The notes under the pieces were generated by a model. It was not told where the DNA came from, made no database searches, and saw only the letters and a program-made list of their open reading frames with translations. The position numbers were made by a program, and so were the translations under genes. 64,000 nucleotides of DNA from Sporomusa sphaeroides DSM 2875 (GTDB lineage: Bacteria > Bacillota > Negativicutes > Sporomusales > Sporomusaceae). This document shows positions 34,498 to 48,325 of this stretch, in pieces (position 1 is the first letter of the stretch; each line of letters starts with the position of its first letter). Location of the stretch: positions 3,531,001-3,595,000 of the forward strand of contig NZ_CP146991.1 in assembly GCF_001941975.2 (NCBI RefSeq). Reading direction: 5' to 3'.

Positions 34498-35208
34498 TCA
34501 GTTCTGCTGAAGCGCTCTGGCCGGAATATCCGGAAATAGTTCCTGAGGATTGACTGCCTTTTGTCCGTCATTGGTTTTAACGGCCAGATGCAGGTGAGGT
34601 TCAGGCTCACCACCGCAAATCCCCATAGAGCCAATAGGCGTGCCTGGTTTAAGCATAGCATTTTTTTGCACCGCAGCACTGGCCAGCGAACTGTAATACA
34701 CCGTATATTTGCCGCTGCGGACGGCTACTGTCAAACCATATGCCTTGTCAGTATACACATCAACAACTTCACCACTTAGCAGCGCCGGCACGATTTGTCC
34801 TTCGCCGCCGCCGATATCTACGCCATTATGGTACCGCCAGTCCCCATATAATGGATGGAGCTGCCAGCCAAAGGCATGGGTAATACCACCACGCCACAAC
34901 GCTTGAATAGCTTCATTCACGGCACTATTGTCCTCGGCAACCACCGCCTCCGGTATGGTTGGCGCAGTTGTCGCTTCCTGAATGCTGCCGGTGTTCACAG
35001 GTTCAGGCAAATTAGCAGTTGCAGCGGCTTCTGGCAAGGGTACTGTCTCGGAAACCGGTGCTGTGTTAGGCGGCAGCGGCGCGGCCTGCTGTAATGCACT
35101 AATAACACCCAACAGCATAACTGAGGCTACTGCCAGCAGCACCCCGGCTGTCATTGCTTGTCTGCCATAACGGCAGCCTGCAACCTTGCCCCAAATTCTT
35201 CTGGGCAT
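34498..35208 (-). CDS. spoIIQ: SpoIIQ-like M23 (LytM) metallopeptidase
   Basis: The 236-residue protein has one N-terminal TM helix (about 19-39), a Pro/Ala/Thr-rich linker and a C-terminal M23 domain (about 105-230). Both zinc motifs are intact: HNGVD (HxxxD) and HLH (in PHLHLAVKTNDG). B. subtilis SpoIIQ has lost one of these; clostridial SpoIIQ keeps them. SpoIIQ sits in the forespore membrane and binds SpoIIIAH across the septum during engulfment. Gene order (spoIID upstream, spoIIID downstream) supports the name. GAGGTG precedes the ATG. Confidence 0.85.
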   Translation of the reverse strand: MPRRIWGKVAGCRYGRQAMTAGVLLAVASVMLLGVISALQQAAPLPPNTAPVSETVPLPEAAATANLPEPVNTGSIQEATTAPTIPEAVVAEDNSAVNEAIQALWRGGITHAFGWQLHPLYGDWRYHNGVDIGGGEGQIVPALLSGEVVDVYTDKAYGLTVAVRSGKYTVYYSSLASAAVQKNAMLKPGTPIGSMGICGGEPEPHLHLAVKTNDGQKAVNPQELFPDIPARALQQN

Positions 35209-35277
35209 ACTATCACCTCATAGATAGTATGCCCAGAAAATGCCTGCTTGACACCTTACAGTCGATACGGCAGTTCC

Positions 35278-36282
35278 CTATGACCCAAAAATATTCCTGA
35301 TGCCGGCGCCGGTGTAATAATAAGTCAAAATCTGACGGAAATCCCGGTTTTCTTTGGCCTGGCCATTGGCTCCGTACTGGCATAAACCAACCCCATGCCC
35401 ATAGCCGATAGTTTTAAATACCAGCTTATCTGCCGCCGGCTCCACTGTAAAGTTAGTAGAACGCAGCTCTAATTTCTGCCGTATTTCCTGACCTGTCAGC
35501 GTTTTGGCACCGATCCGCACTTTATTCACCCTGCCGGAATCGGTTCTGTCAATAATCCCGGCAATAGCGGTACTGTCGCCGCTCTGGAGCGCCGCCATGA
35601 TTCCGGCATCCGCCCCCAGCCGGCCTTCTAATTCGGCAAAGGTTATTTCTTTCGTTTCCTGATATCGCGGCGATTGCCGGTCCCAGGTACAAGCAACACT
35701 TTGCAAATAGGGATAATCAAAACCCCACACTTCTTTGGCACTGGCTGTCCGTTCCCCGCTGGTAGAGTGAAATACGGCATTAATCGGCTCGCCATTATAC
35801 GTAAGTATCAGTCCTCGTGTTTGGTCCACCGCCTGGTTGATCTTGCGCCAATACTTGCCGTAATTTGCACCCCATTTGACTCTGAGCCGGGTTTCATCAA
35901 GCCAGGCCTGACTGTCTTTATAATCAGTAGTTACGTCGGCACCCGGGTGTTCTGCCGAGCCGGTACCGCCAAAAATTGCCATATGCTTTACGGCATAAGT
36001 CCGGGCAGCCACCGCCTGGGCCTTAAGCGCCTCCAGTTCAAATTCGGCCGGCATTTCGGCGGCTATAACCCCTTTTATATAATCCTCCAGGTTCATGGAA
36101 ACAATTTGATTAATTTCGTGCATATACACTTTAATCGTAATATCTTCCCCCCGGTAAGCAAAAGGCTGGTTTATGGCCGCCTTTTCCTTATTCCAGTCAT
36201 ACAGCCCCAATACTACCACCGACGGAATAGCGACAACCGACAGGATTACCAATACGATGCCATAAAGCACCACATATCTCAC
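35278..36282 (-). CDS. spoIID: SpoIID, sporulation lytic transglycosylase
   Basis: The protein is about 334 residues from the GTG at 36282 (AGGGGTGA 5 bases upstream); ATG 36303 and a far upstream start at 36444 are alternatives. An N-terminal TM helix is followed by the SpoIID domain with the diagnostic DYIKGVIAAEMPAEF, in which the Glu of AAEMP is the expected catalytic residue, and EALKAQAVAARTYA. A C-terminal GHGVGLCQYGANGQA motif completes it. SpoIID cuts septal peptidoglycan during engulfment with SpoIIM and SpoIIP. It is next to the spoIIQ-like gene, as in Bacillus. Confidence 0.92.
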   Translation of the reverse strand: MRYVVLYGIVLVILSVVAIPSVVVLGLYDWNKEKAAINQPFAYRGEDITIKVYMHEINQIVSMNLEDYIKGVIAAEMPAEFELEALKAQAVAARTYAVKHMAIFGGTGSAEHPGADVTTDYKDSQAWLDETRLRVKWGANYGKYWRKINQAVDQTRGLILTYNGEPINAVFHSTSGERTASAKEVWGFDYPYLQSVACTWDRQSPRYQETKEITFAELEGRLGADAGIMAALQSGDSTAIAGIIDRTDSGRVNKVRIGAKTLTGQEIRQKLELRSTNFTVEPAADKLVFKTIGYGHGVGLCQYGANGQAKENRDFRQILTYYYTGAGIRNIFGS

Positions 36283-36414
36283 GCTGCTCACCCCTGGCGC
36301 CATTTTGCCCTTGTTTTCAGCATTGTCCGGTGACTCACCCGCGCCACCTGAAGCTAAGTCTACTTTAATAATATGCAAACAAGCTTTGAGGTATGAGCAA
36401 ATACGGAAAACAAA

Positions 36415-36491
36415 GAGATTGCCACGCTGTGTCCGCCGCGACAAAGGCGTAAGGCCCCTCCGTTCAGGGTGAACATAGGCGAAGCAATCTC
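36415..36491. repeat. Imperfect hairpin repeat with GAGATTGC ends
   Basis: GAGATTGC (36415-36422) and GCAATCTC (36484-36491) flank about 60 bases containing GACAAAGGCGTAAGG. The ends resemble a widespread class of small bacterial hairpin elements that begin GAGATTGCTTCG and end GGCAATCTC. It lies between the phosphatase and spoIID genes, just upstream of the likely spoIID start. It may be an old MITE-like insertion. Confidence 0.5.
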
Positions 36492-36571
36492 CAATTTACG
36501 GGAAGCTGCACACTGTATTTAGGCCGGAAGAATATCATCCATGGGCCAAAGTAAGATTAGCAAGGTTTCTC

Positions 36572-38605
36572 TTACATGATTATTTTAATGCACATCGCCG
36601 TACAATCATCTCGCAGGACACCGATGCCTGCCGCATTTCTAACACCTTCTACCACTTCATCAAAGGCAGCGTTTACCGGCAGACTGCCCGCTTCTACAAA
36701 CTGGTCGGCAATGCCGTCACTGTAGAAACAAATAATGTCCCCTGCGGCTATCGGCATGGTCAGGACTTCAAATTCCGGCTGATCGGATAACCCTAAAAAT
36801 GAGCCGAAGGTTTTGAGCCGGCCTTTGACCAAAGCCGAGCTGATGAAAAATTCCGTAATGCCTGCCGCTATATAGCTGAGTTCCTGGCGTTTAAAATCCA
36901 GTTGAAAGCAGCACGCCGCCACCATGGTATCGTCTCTGAGATATGAACCTATTCGCTTATTTAGCTCAACCATGCCTTCGGCTAACGAGAAGCCGGCATG
37001 CAAATTTTCCTGAATCATCACATTGATTGCCGCCGTCTGCAGCGCTGATGCCGCACCATGGCCGGTAACATCGATGATATAGCCAAAAAGAATGTCGCCT
37101 TTTTCCAGCCAGTGATACCCGCAGAAGTCCCCGCTGACATGCATGCTGGGCTCATAAATTATCCTTAAGGCTAGACGCTCCTGCTCGATATCCGGCGGTA
37201 GCATGGACCGCTGCTCCTTGCCTGCCTTCATCAGTTCAGCGTGCAAACTCTCGCGCAGTTTTTGCTCCCGCTCGGTTATTTCCTCCAGCGCCTTGGTCCG
37301 TTCCGCAACCTTCTGCTCTAAGCCTTCCACCAGGCCGGTAATTTGCTGGGCCATCGCATTGAAAGAGCGTGCCAGCTGTCCAAGTTCATCCTGCCTGTCC
37401 GTATCCGGCACCGCCTGCAATCGTCCTTCGGCAAGTTCGTGAGCTGCCGAGTTAAGCCTGAGTATCGGGCGCGCTATCCACCCGGCTGTCCAAACCGCCA
37501 TAAAGGAGGCACCAATTACCGCAAGTATTGTTATTACCACAGTCCAGGTGACTGTCCTTTTCATATCTCCGAGAAAATCATCATTTGCCAGGACCACATA
37601 GATGTTCCAATTGATTCCGCTCGCCTGGAACCCTTTCACGCCTACCAGGAAGGAACGGTTATCATACTCAATCTCGCGTGATTCGCCCCCGCTTTCACTC
37701 GCTAAGGACTGCACGGCTGTCCTCAGCACCGGGTTTCTGGCCTCACTGGCCTGGACCCGGCTAACCTGACCGTCCTTTTCCACAAAAAGCGCATTCGATG
37801 TTGATGTGGCAACCAGCAATCCTTCGGCATCGGTGATAAAGATCTGTCCGGAGGTGCCTACCGGTATTTCCCTCAGAACATCTCCCACCCAGGACAAAAG
37901 ATAATCCACACCGAAGACGCCAACCACCTTCCCACCGGCATCAAATACAGGATGAGCGGCAGTAACGGTCGGCTCATGAAACACGAAATGCCGGTATACG
38001 CCGCTAAAGGTCGGTCTGCCAAGCTTTGCCGCACCTTCGTACCAGGGCCGGGTCCGCGCATCAAACCGCTGGAAAATTTCCTCACGGTCAACGGCGTCAC
38101 CCTGCGGTGAAACAGAATAATACCAGGAATCCCCGCCGGTCTCCCGGTTGTTCCGCACCACCTGGATTTCACCGGTGGCTTTGCGCCGGGCACCGTAAAA
38201 CGCGCCGTCATGCAGGCCGGCAAATGTCATGGCCGCACCCGGGAAAGCCCGGATATGGCTGGTGAAATACCGTTCCCTGGCAGTTGTATCAGCTAAATCC
38301 AGTATCCCGACGCGCCAGGCGTCGACATTCAGGCGGTTAAGCTTCACCGGTTCTTCCATATAACGGCTTAGCTGTTCGTAAACCCGTTCCAGAACTTCGC
38401 GCTGCATTTCTTTAAGAACGGCATTTACAGCCTGTTGGCCGCCATAGACGCAAATGCCTGCTATCAGCCCGAACAGCACCATAAACTGGAACACAAAAGC
38501 AACCGAGAACACCTTTTGCAGCGAAAGTTTTGCCGCCATATTCCGCAAAACCGTCTCTAGCGTGCCGGCTGCCTGCTTTTCTCCCGAATTATCTCCCGCG
38601 CGCAT
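36572..38605 (-). CDS. Membrane PP2C (RsbU/SpoIIE-like) phosphatase with dCache and HAMP domains
   Basis: The 677-residue protein has a TM helix near residues 35-58, an extracytoplasmic dCache sensor (about 60-345), a second TM (about 350-372), a HAMP domain (about 373-425) and a short coiled coil. It ends in a PP2C-type serine phosphatase domain (about 465-677, with HVSGDFCGYHWLEKGDILF, DVTGHGAASALQT and DIICFYSDGIADQ). Such proteins dephosphorylate anti-anti-sigma factors in partner-switching pathways. Directly upstream in the operon is an RsbW-like ATPase gene. The signal sensed is unknown. AAGGTG stands 6 bases before the ATG. Confidence 0.88.
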   Translation of the reverse strand: MRAGDNSGEKQAAGTLETVLRNMAAKLSLQKVFSVAFVFQFMVLFGLIAGICVYGGQQAVNAVLKEMQREVLERVYEQLSRYMEEPVKLNRLNVDAWRVGILDLADTTARERYFTSHIRAFPGAAMTFAGLHDGAFYGARRKATGEIQVVRNNRETGGDSWYYSVSPQGDAVDREEIFQRFDARTRPWYEGAAKLGRPTFSGVYRHFVFHEPTVTAAHPVFDAGGKVVGVFGVDYLLSWVGDVLREIPVGTSGQIFITDAEGLLVATSTSNALFVEKDGQVSRVQASEARNPVLRTAVQSLASESGGESREIEYDNRSFLVGVKGFQASGINWNIYVVLANDDFLGDMKRTVTWTVVITILAVIGASFMAVWTAGWIARPILRLNSAAHELAEGRLQAVPDTDRQDELGQLARSFNAMAQQITGLVEGLEQKVAERTKALEEITEREQKLRESLHAELMKAGKEQRSMLPPDIEQERLALRIIYEPSMHVSGDFCGYHWLEKGDILFGYIIDVTGHGAASALQTAAINVMIQENLHAGFSLAEGMVELNKRIGSYLRDDTMVAACCFQLDFKRQELSYIAAGITEFFISSALVKGRLKTFGSFLGLSDQPEFEVLTMPIAAGDIICFYSDGIADQFVEAGSLPVNAAFDEVVEGVRNAAGIGVLRDDCTAMCIKIIM

Positions 38606-38644
38606 TCATAACACCTTCTATACTGAGATTGGATCTTTACGAAT

Positions 38645-39103
38645 TCATCCGGCTTTTTCCCGAAGCCGCTTGACCATCATGATTTCTCTGCCATTTCGGC
38701 TGTAGCATACTTTGTCAAAAATGGCGTCAATCAACAGAAGCCCCCGCTGAGACTCCTTGTCCACCACCGTCTCAAAGGGGTCTCCCCTGATGGTCCGGAT
38801 AGCTGTCAGTAACTGGTTGCCAGAAAACCCGCCCTGTTGGTGTTTTATCCGGATAATTATGATTTTACCTTTGATAATGACCAATTTGACCAATATTGGC
38901 TGTACCGGATTATTCAATGCCTGCGAATGGGCAATCGCATTATTCAGCGCTTCGTTGAAGCCGACATACAGCAACCCGGCATCGCTTTCCCCCAGCACTT
39001 CGCGAACCTGTTCCCGAAATGCCGGTATTTGCTCTTTGTCATATATTTTGAACCGGGTAATAAAGGTTTGTAGTTTCGCACCTTGATGAAATAATCCAGA
39101 CAA
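38645..39103 (-). CDS. RsbW-like ATP-binding (anti-sigma/serine kinase) protein
   Basis: The protein is about 152 residues from the TTG at 39103 (GGGG 8 bases upstream); an ATG at 39154 lacks a site. It has a HATPase_c fold with the N-box NEALNNAIAHS and a glycine motif near KESQRGLLLIDAIFDKVCY. Proteins of this family (RsbW, SpoIIAB) phosphorylate an anti-anti-sigma protein or hold a sigma factor. It precedes the PP2C phosphatase gene by 40 bases. No STAS anti-anti-sigma or cognate sigma gene is in the same cluster, so the target is unknown. Confidence 0.82.
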   Translation of the reverse strand: MSGLFHQGAKLQTFITRFKIYDKEQIPAFREQVREVLGESDAGLLYVGFNEALNNAIAHSQALNNPVQPILVKLVIIKGKIIIIRIKHQQGGFSGNQLLTAIRTIRGDPFETVVDKESQRGLLLIDAIFDKVCYSRNGREIMMVKRLREKAG

Positions 39104-39195
39104 ATTGTCATCCCCTTTTTGAACCGTTCGCCGGTTATGTGTAAAGGTAGGCAATGGTTGTCATAAAGCCGCTCTACTGCCTAATATCGAAAACC

Positions 39196-39279
39196 CTAAT
39201 CAGCCTCGAGAAAGATGGCAGTCACCGCAATCAGAGTCATCAGCTTGGTAAAAATTTTCATATCCCTAAGTACATTCAT
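39196..39279 (-). pseudogene. 27-codon hydrophobic ORF with strong ribosome site (gene remnant or small peptide)
   Basis: ATG at 39279 is preceded by GGAGGAGGGG and opens a 27-residue reading frame, MNVLRDMKIFTKLMTLIAVT followed by AIFLEAD and TAG. It looks like the first membrane helix of a chemoreceptor or sensor cut off by a stop. It could equally be a real small membrane peptide. The flanking sequence shows no continuation of a receptor that I can recognise. Confidence 0.35.
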
Positions 39280-39548
39280 AATACCCCTCCTCCACACAGC
39301 CCATAATATTACTATATATTGTAAGAAATCTTGTCAGCATGCTCAGTTGCCAACATGAAACACATATTTTTTGGCGCGAAACGCAACAATTTTGCAAATG
39401 TATATAGGAAATCTAATTAACTGTCATTATATAGGGCTGTACCATAATTATCTAGTACCCATGAAGATAAAAATAAAGCGCCAGAACAGGTTTATTTTAT
39501 CTTCACGCGATACCGCCCAGTGATCAAGCCTGGAAAGATATAAAGAAA
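39280..39548. other. Non-coding stretch between the mini-ORF and the murA terminator
   Basis: With the mini-ORF and the 39.55-kb terminator it makes up about 520 bases without a normal gene between murA and the RsbW-like gene. It is AT-rich; the promoter for the RsbW-PP2C pair should lie in it. I see no conserved RNA or repeat. Confidence 0.4.
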
Positions 39549-39594
39549 AATAAAGTAAGGCGGCCGGGCGTGAGCGCGGCCGCCTTACTTTATT
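39549..39594 (-). terminator. Strong terminator of murA
   Basis: A perfect 18-bp stem (39549-39566 with 39577-39594), GC-rich at the loop end, lies 30 bases after the murA stop and is followed on the minus strand by TTTCTTTATATC. It separates murA from the RsbW-PP2C operon. Confidence 0.85.
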
Positions 39595-39624
39595 GCTTTC
39601 TGGCATTATAATTAATTAGTTCAG

Positions 39625-40878
39625 TTAACCGACACGTTCAATATCTGCACCAATACCACGGAATTTCTCTACCAAATTGTCATAACCGCGATCAATATGG
39701 TGAATATAGCTGATCTCAGTTTGACCTTCGGCCACCAGTCCGGCTAATACCATAGCTGCACCGGCCCTAAGATCGGTGGCTTTCACCTGGCAGCCGGTAA
39801 GCTTGGCCACCCCTTCCACCACGGCGCTGCGTCCGTCAATTTTGATCGAGGCACCCATGCGCTTGAGTTCATCAACATGCATAAACCGGTTTTCAAATAC
39901 TGTTTCAGTAACTATGCTGGTACCCTGGGCAATGGTCATAAGGGCCATAAGCTGGGCCTGCATATCGGTCGGAAAACCGGGATAGGGCAGAGTTTTAATA
40001 TCCACAGACCGGATCATACCGGTTCCGCGTACTCTGACACCATTGATATCTTCTTCAATAACAACGCCGGCTTCCTTTAGCTTGGCGATAACCGGTTTTA
40101 AGTGCTCTATCAGGGCATTTTCCACATAAACATCGCCACCGGTCATGGCGGCAGCCACCATGTAAGTGCCGGCCTCAATTCTGTCAGGGATGACTGCGTG
40201 GCAAGCCCCTTTCAGTTCGCTTACGCCTTCAATCCGGATTAGATTAGTACCGGCGCCGCGGATGTTAGCCCCCATGTGATTAAGCATATTGGCTAAATCA
40301 ACAATTTCAGGCTCTTCGGCCGGGTTTTCGATAATGGTCTGGCCTTTTGCCATACTGGCTGCCATCATGATATTTTCAGTAGCGCCGACACTGGGAAAAT
40401 CCAGGTAAATTCTTGCGCCTGTCAGTCCCTGCGGTGCTCTGGCTTCAATGAAGCCATGGCCGGTAATGATTTCAGCCCCTAAAGCCTCAAAGCCTTTAAG
40501 ATGCAAATCAATAGGCCTGGTACCAATGGCACAGCCGCCAGGCAGCGAAATTTTCGCGCATCCTTCGCGCGCCAGGAGCGGTCCCATGACTAAAAAAGAT
40601 GCCCGCATTTTGCGTACAAGCTCATAAGGAGCCTCAAGGGCCGTTATTTTCGTGCAATCGATATATAGCGTACCTGGTTCGATTCTTACCGACGCGCCTA
40701 AATGCTCAAGCACTTCAGCAATTGTGCGGACATCCTCCAGATCCGGTATGTCTTCTAACGTGCTGGGAGTTGTCCCCAACAATGTTGCCGCAATGACCGG
40801 CAGCACAGCATTCTTGGCTCCACTGACTCTGACTGTGCCAAAAAGACGCCTGCCTCCACGAACAATTAATTTTTCCAC
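39625..40878 (-). CDS. murA: UDP-N-acetylglucosamine 1-carboxyvinyltransferase MurA
   Basis: MurA transfers enolpyruvate from PEP to UDP-GlcNAc, the first committed step of peptidoglycan synthesis. The protein is 417 residues from the GTG at 40878 (GGGAGG 7 bases upstream; an earlier start at 40896 is unlikely). It has Lys22/Asn23 in GAKNAVLP and the active-site Cys116 in [18 protein letters not shown], so it should be fosfomycin-sensitive by family logic. Its position between atpC and spoIID corresponds to B. subtilis murAA. Confidence 0.96.
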   Translation of the reverse strand: MEKLIVRGGRRLFGTVRVSGAKNAVLPVIAATLLGTTPSTLEDIPDLEDVRTIAEVLEHLGASVRIEPGTLYIDCTKITALEAPYELVRKMRASFLVMGPLLAREGCAKISLPGGCAIGTRPIDLHLKGFEALGAEIITGHGFIEARAPQGLTGARIYLDFPSVGATENIMMAASMAKGQTIIENPAEEPEIVDLANMLNHMGANIRGAGTNLIRIEGVSELKGACHAVIPDRIEAGTYMVAAAMTGGDVYVENALIEHLKPVIAKLKEAGVVIEEDINGVRVRGTGMIRSVDIKTLPYPGFPTDMQAQLMALMTIAQGTSIVTETVFENRFMHVDELKRMGASIKIDGRSAVVEGVAKLTGCQVKATDLRAGAAMVLAGLVAEGQTEISYIHHIDRGYDNLVEKFRGIGADIERVG

Positions 40879-41046
40879 AAGATTTCCTCCCACCACAGCG
40901 GTAAGTACATTTTTCCTAGACTAGTTTATCATTACCGTAGTAGCTAAGCAAGAGCCCGAGTCCAAAAATTACATTTAACTGCAAATGTCATCTTTATTTT
41001 TTCCAGTATTTAGGCAGGTTATCCATGTAAATTATGGTGAAATAAA

Positions 41047-41098
41047 AAAATGAGATTGCTTCCATCTGCCGGCAGGCATGATGAAGCAATCTCATTTT
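41047..41098 (-). terminator. Terminator of the ATP synthase operon
   Basis: A perfect 16-bp stem (AAAATGAGATTGCTTC 41047-41062 with its complement 41083-41098) directly after the atpC stop, followed on the minus strand by TTTTTTTATTTC. The arms share GAGATTGCTTC with the repeat near 36.4 kb. Confidence 0.88.
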
Positions 41099-41100
41099 AT

Positions 41101-41502
41101 TTATTTACTTCCGGCAACCCTTAGACGGGTCATAGCACGTCTCAGAGCCATTTCAGCCCGTTCGACATCTACATCCTGGCCGCCTTTTAAGCGGGATTCA
41201 GCCCGCTCTTTTGCAGCTTCCGCCCGTTTAATATCGATTTCTTCCGGTAATTCCGCACAAGTAGCCAAAATGGTTACTTTCTCAGGACGGACTTCGATGA
41301 AGCCGCCGCATACAGACAGCTGCTGCTCACCTTCCTCGTTCTTTATCCGCAGCGGCCAAACAGTAAGGCCGGCAATGAGCGGGGCATGTCCGGGAAGAAT
41401 ACCCAGATCACCGTCTGTGGCTCTGGCAATAACCATAGTAACGTCTTCGGAATAAACCATCCGATCAGGAGTAACAATATCCAGCCGCATCTTATTGGCC
41501 AT
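41101..41502 (-). CDS. atpC: F1 ATP synthase epsilon subunit
   Basis: The 133-residue protein has the beta-sandwich N-terminal domain (MRLDIVTPDRMVYSEDVTMV, with GDLGILPGHAPLIAGL) and the C-terminal two-helix domain (RAEAAKERAESRL and ERAEMALRRAMTRL) that can inhibit ATP hydrolysis. It is the last gene of the atp operon, 3 bases after atpD. Confidence 0.96.
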   Translation of the reverse strand: MANKMRLDIVTPDRMVYSEDVTMVIARATDGDLGILPGHAPLIAGLTVWPLRIKNEEGEQQLSVCGGFIEVRPEKVTILATCAELPEEIDIKRAEAAKERAESRLKGGQDVDVERAEMALRRAMTRLRVAGSK

Positions 41503-41505
41503 ATA

Positions 41506-43799
<2,294 letters not shown>

Positions 43800-43805
43800 A
43801 TATTA

Positions 43806-45953
<2,148 letters not shown>

Positions 45954-45960
<7 letters not shown>

Positions 45961-46457
45961 GGCAAACCACCAATTTTCTTGCCATCCAAATTGTTAATGA
46001 AATCATCAACAATTTTAGCATTGGCTGTGTCATTCATATTTTGAGCAATAATTTTGGAAGCCGCGGCAACAGCCAATGTCACCACTTCGCCTTTAAGCTC
46101 GGCAACAGCGCGCTCACGCTCCCGGGCAATTTCCTCCTGGGTGGCTTTTAACAGCCGTGCGCTTTCTTCACGGGCTTCCTTAAGGATTTCGTCTTTGGTT
46201 TGTTCAGCCAGCTTGGCAGCCTTATCAACAATAGTTTGCGCCTGTACACGGGCTTCGGTCAATTGGGCAAGATATTCCTGCTTGAGTTTTTCAGCAGCTT
46301 GCTTTTCCTGTTCAGCCGTTGCCAGGCTATCTGCGATTTTGGCCTGCCGGTCAGCCAGCGCCTTCATTAGCGGTTTATATGCCACTTTTGTTAAAATAGC
46401 CACAAGTATAAGAAAATTTATAATTTGCGCTATAAGCGTCGCATTCAAATCAACCAA
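45954..46457 (-). CDS. atpF: Fo ATP synthase b subunit
   Basis: The protein is 167 residues from the TTG at 46457 (AGAGGAGGGG 7 bases upstream); an ATG at 46496 has no site. One N-terminal TM helix (LIAQIINFLILVAILTKVAY) is followed by a long charged coiled coil. It forms the peripheral stalk. A single b gene implies a homodimer. Confidence 0.94.
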
Positions 46458-46544
46458 CTGAGGGCCCCTCCTCTTTCCGGCGTATAAGGGGAACAAAAGG
46501 CAGAAGGCATAGTCCGTTCTGCCAGTTGCCCGATAACGCTTAGA

Positions 46545-46820
<276 letters not shown>

Positions 46821-46849
46821 TCAATATGAGTATTTCTGAGTAAGTAATT

Positions 46850-47503
46850 TTAATGGTGTCCATCCTGTAATGAGTTGGACAAATACGACATGGACAGCAT
46901 GGTAAAAATAAACGCCTGTACAACGCCGACAAACACACTGAAAGCCAACCATGCTGTTGGAATAACATACGGTACGAGCATTCCCAAAATGATGAGCAAT
47001 ATCTCACCAGCCAGAATGTTGCCGAATAAACGGAAGGATAAGGTAATCGGCTTAGCCACTTCTTCAATAATGTTGATAATAACAAAGGGGATGTAAGGTT
47101 CAAAAAAATGTTTAAGATACCTGACAGGACCTTTGTTTACAGCCCCGAGAATATGTACCATAACAACAATCATCAGCGCTAGGCCCAGTGTGGTGTTAAT
47201 GTCATTGGTCGGCGAGGTAAACCCAGGTACCAGACCCAATTCATTACCAACAAGCAGGAACAAAAACAGCGTGATAATAAGTGGTGCTAATTTTCTCCCC
47301 TTGGGCCCCATGGTATTATCAATCTGATCTAACAAAGCAGTAACTGCCATCTCCAGGAAGTTTTGCCAGCCGCGGGGAATAATTTCTACCCGGCGGGTGG
47401 CAACTATTGCCAGAGCAATGACAATCGCCATGGTTAGCCATGTCATGTATAAGGTGTCGAGATTGAACGTCAGTCCGGCAAAATGTGCCAGCTTATGTCC
47501 CAT
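46850..47503 (-). CDS. atpB: Fo ATP synthase a subunit
   Basis: The protein is 217 residues from the ATG at 47503, which has GGAGGAGG 7 bases upstream; the ATG at 47530 would add nine Gly/His-rich residues. It contains five to six TM helices and the essential arginine helix (ITLSFRLFGNILAGEILLI), whose Arg faces the c ring. It forms the ion half-channels of the motor. Confidence 0.95.
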   Translation of the reverse strand: MGHKLAHFAGLTFNLDTLYMTWLTMAIVIALAIVATRRVEIIPRGWQNFLEMAVTALLDQIDNTMGPKGRKLAPLIITLFLFLLVGNELGLVPGFTSPTNDINTTLGLALMIVVMVHILGAVNKGPVRYLKHFFEPYIPFVIINIIEEVAKPITLSFRLFGNILAGEILLIILGMLVPYVIPTAWLAFSVFVGVVQAFIFTMLSMSYLSNSLQDGHH

Positions 47504-47540
47504 CTCATGGCCTCCTCCACCATGTCCCATACTTTCATTT

Positions 47541-47987
47541 TCACTCCCTTCCTGAATTATTTTGCTTGCCGAAATTTGCTATAAGTCCGCAAACCACGAT
47601 ATACACGGCATTTATCAGTAATACTATATGAAGTGAGAATAAACCCACTACTGCCGCCAAAAAATCAATACCGGGTACTTGGACTGATAAGACAAGTATG
47701 GCTATGATAAACCCCAAGCGTATTAGCCACCCTGCCCGCATAGAAGCCAGCGCCTGGCCGGGTGGTAATTCAGCGCTCTGTTTTACCCGGCGGCACATCA
47801 GCAGAAAATAGATTACACTGCTTGTCCAACCGGTCAACAGGCCGGGTATCACAAAAGTTTGGCCTGCCGCTAACGCACTCAGGGTCATAAACAACCCCAG
47901 TGCCACTAACTGCAGTAACGTCCGCCGTACTTGAACGACGTAGTTGTCAGCAAAACCTGCTTTAAACACTATAACATCCTTTATCAC
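47541..47987 (-). CDS. atpI: ATP synthase subunit I (AtpI-like)
   Basis: The 148-residue protein has four hydrophobic helices and lies immediately before atpB, the usual place of AtpI, which aids c-ring assembly. The GTG start overlaps the stop of the gene before it (GTGA), so translation is probably coupled. Sequence similarity within this family is low, so the name rests on size, topology and position. Confidence 0.8.
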   Translation of the reverse strand: MIKDVIVFKAGFADNYVVQVRRTLLQLVALGLFMTLSALAAGQTFVIPGLLTGWTSSVIYFLLMCRRVKQSAELPPGQALASMRAGWLIRLGFIIAILVLSVQVPGIDFLAAVVGLFSLHIVLLINAVYIVVCGLIANFGKQNNSGRE

Positions 47988-48190
47988 TTAACAATTTTTT
48001 TGTAGGTAGACCACAGCCCGCCCGCCATGCCAAAGACAATACCTGACACGGTAAACCAGGGAAAGGTGTTGAAATACTTGTCAGCCCATTTGCCGCAGAA
48101 CAGCCCTACTGCTACCATGGCAGCCATATTAAGACCAATCGTTCCCACCAGGCTCAGAGCCGCCCACATCCCATCCTGTTTTTTCGGCAT
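47984..48190 (-). CDS. atpZ: AtpZ-like small Fo-associated membrane protein
   Basis: The 68-residue protein has two TM helices (about 10-30 and 42-60) and the family pattern GxxGLxMAAxVxxGLFxGxxxDxxF. AtpZ-type proteins precede atpI in many atp operons and are linked to ATP synthase assembly or ion supply. It is the first gene of the operon, with AAGAGGTG before the ATG. Confidence 0.85.
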   Translation of the reverse strand: MPKKQDGMWAALSLVGTIGLNMAAMVAVGLFCGKWADKYFNTFPWFTVSGIVFGMAGGLWSTYKKIVK

Positions 48191-48325
48191 ATCTGCACCT
48201 CTTGTTAAGCCAAACGCAAATTTCTACAAATTTCTACAAATTAACGCAGCTCAACTTTATAGCCTATTCTCCATCATCCTCTGAAATTCCTGCTGATTAC
48301 AGAAAAGAATAAAAATTTGGCCATA

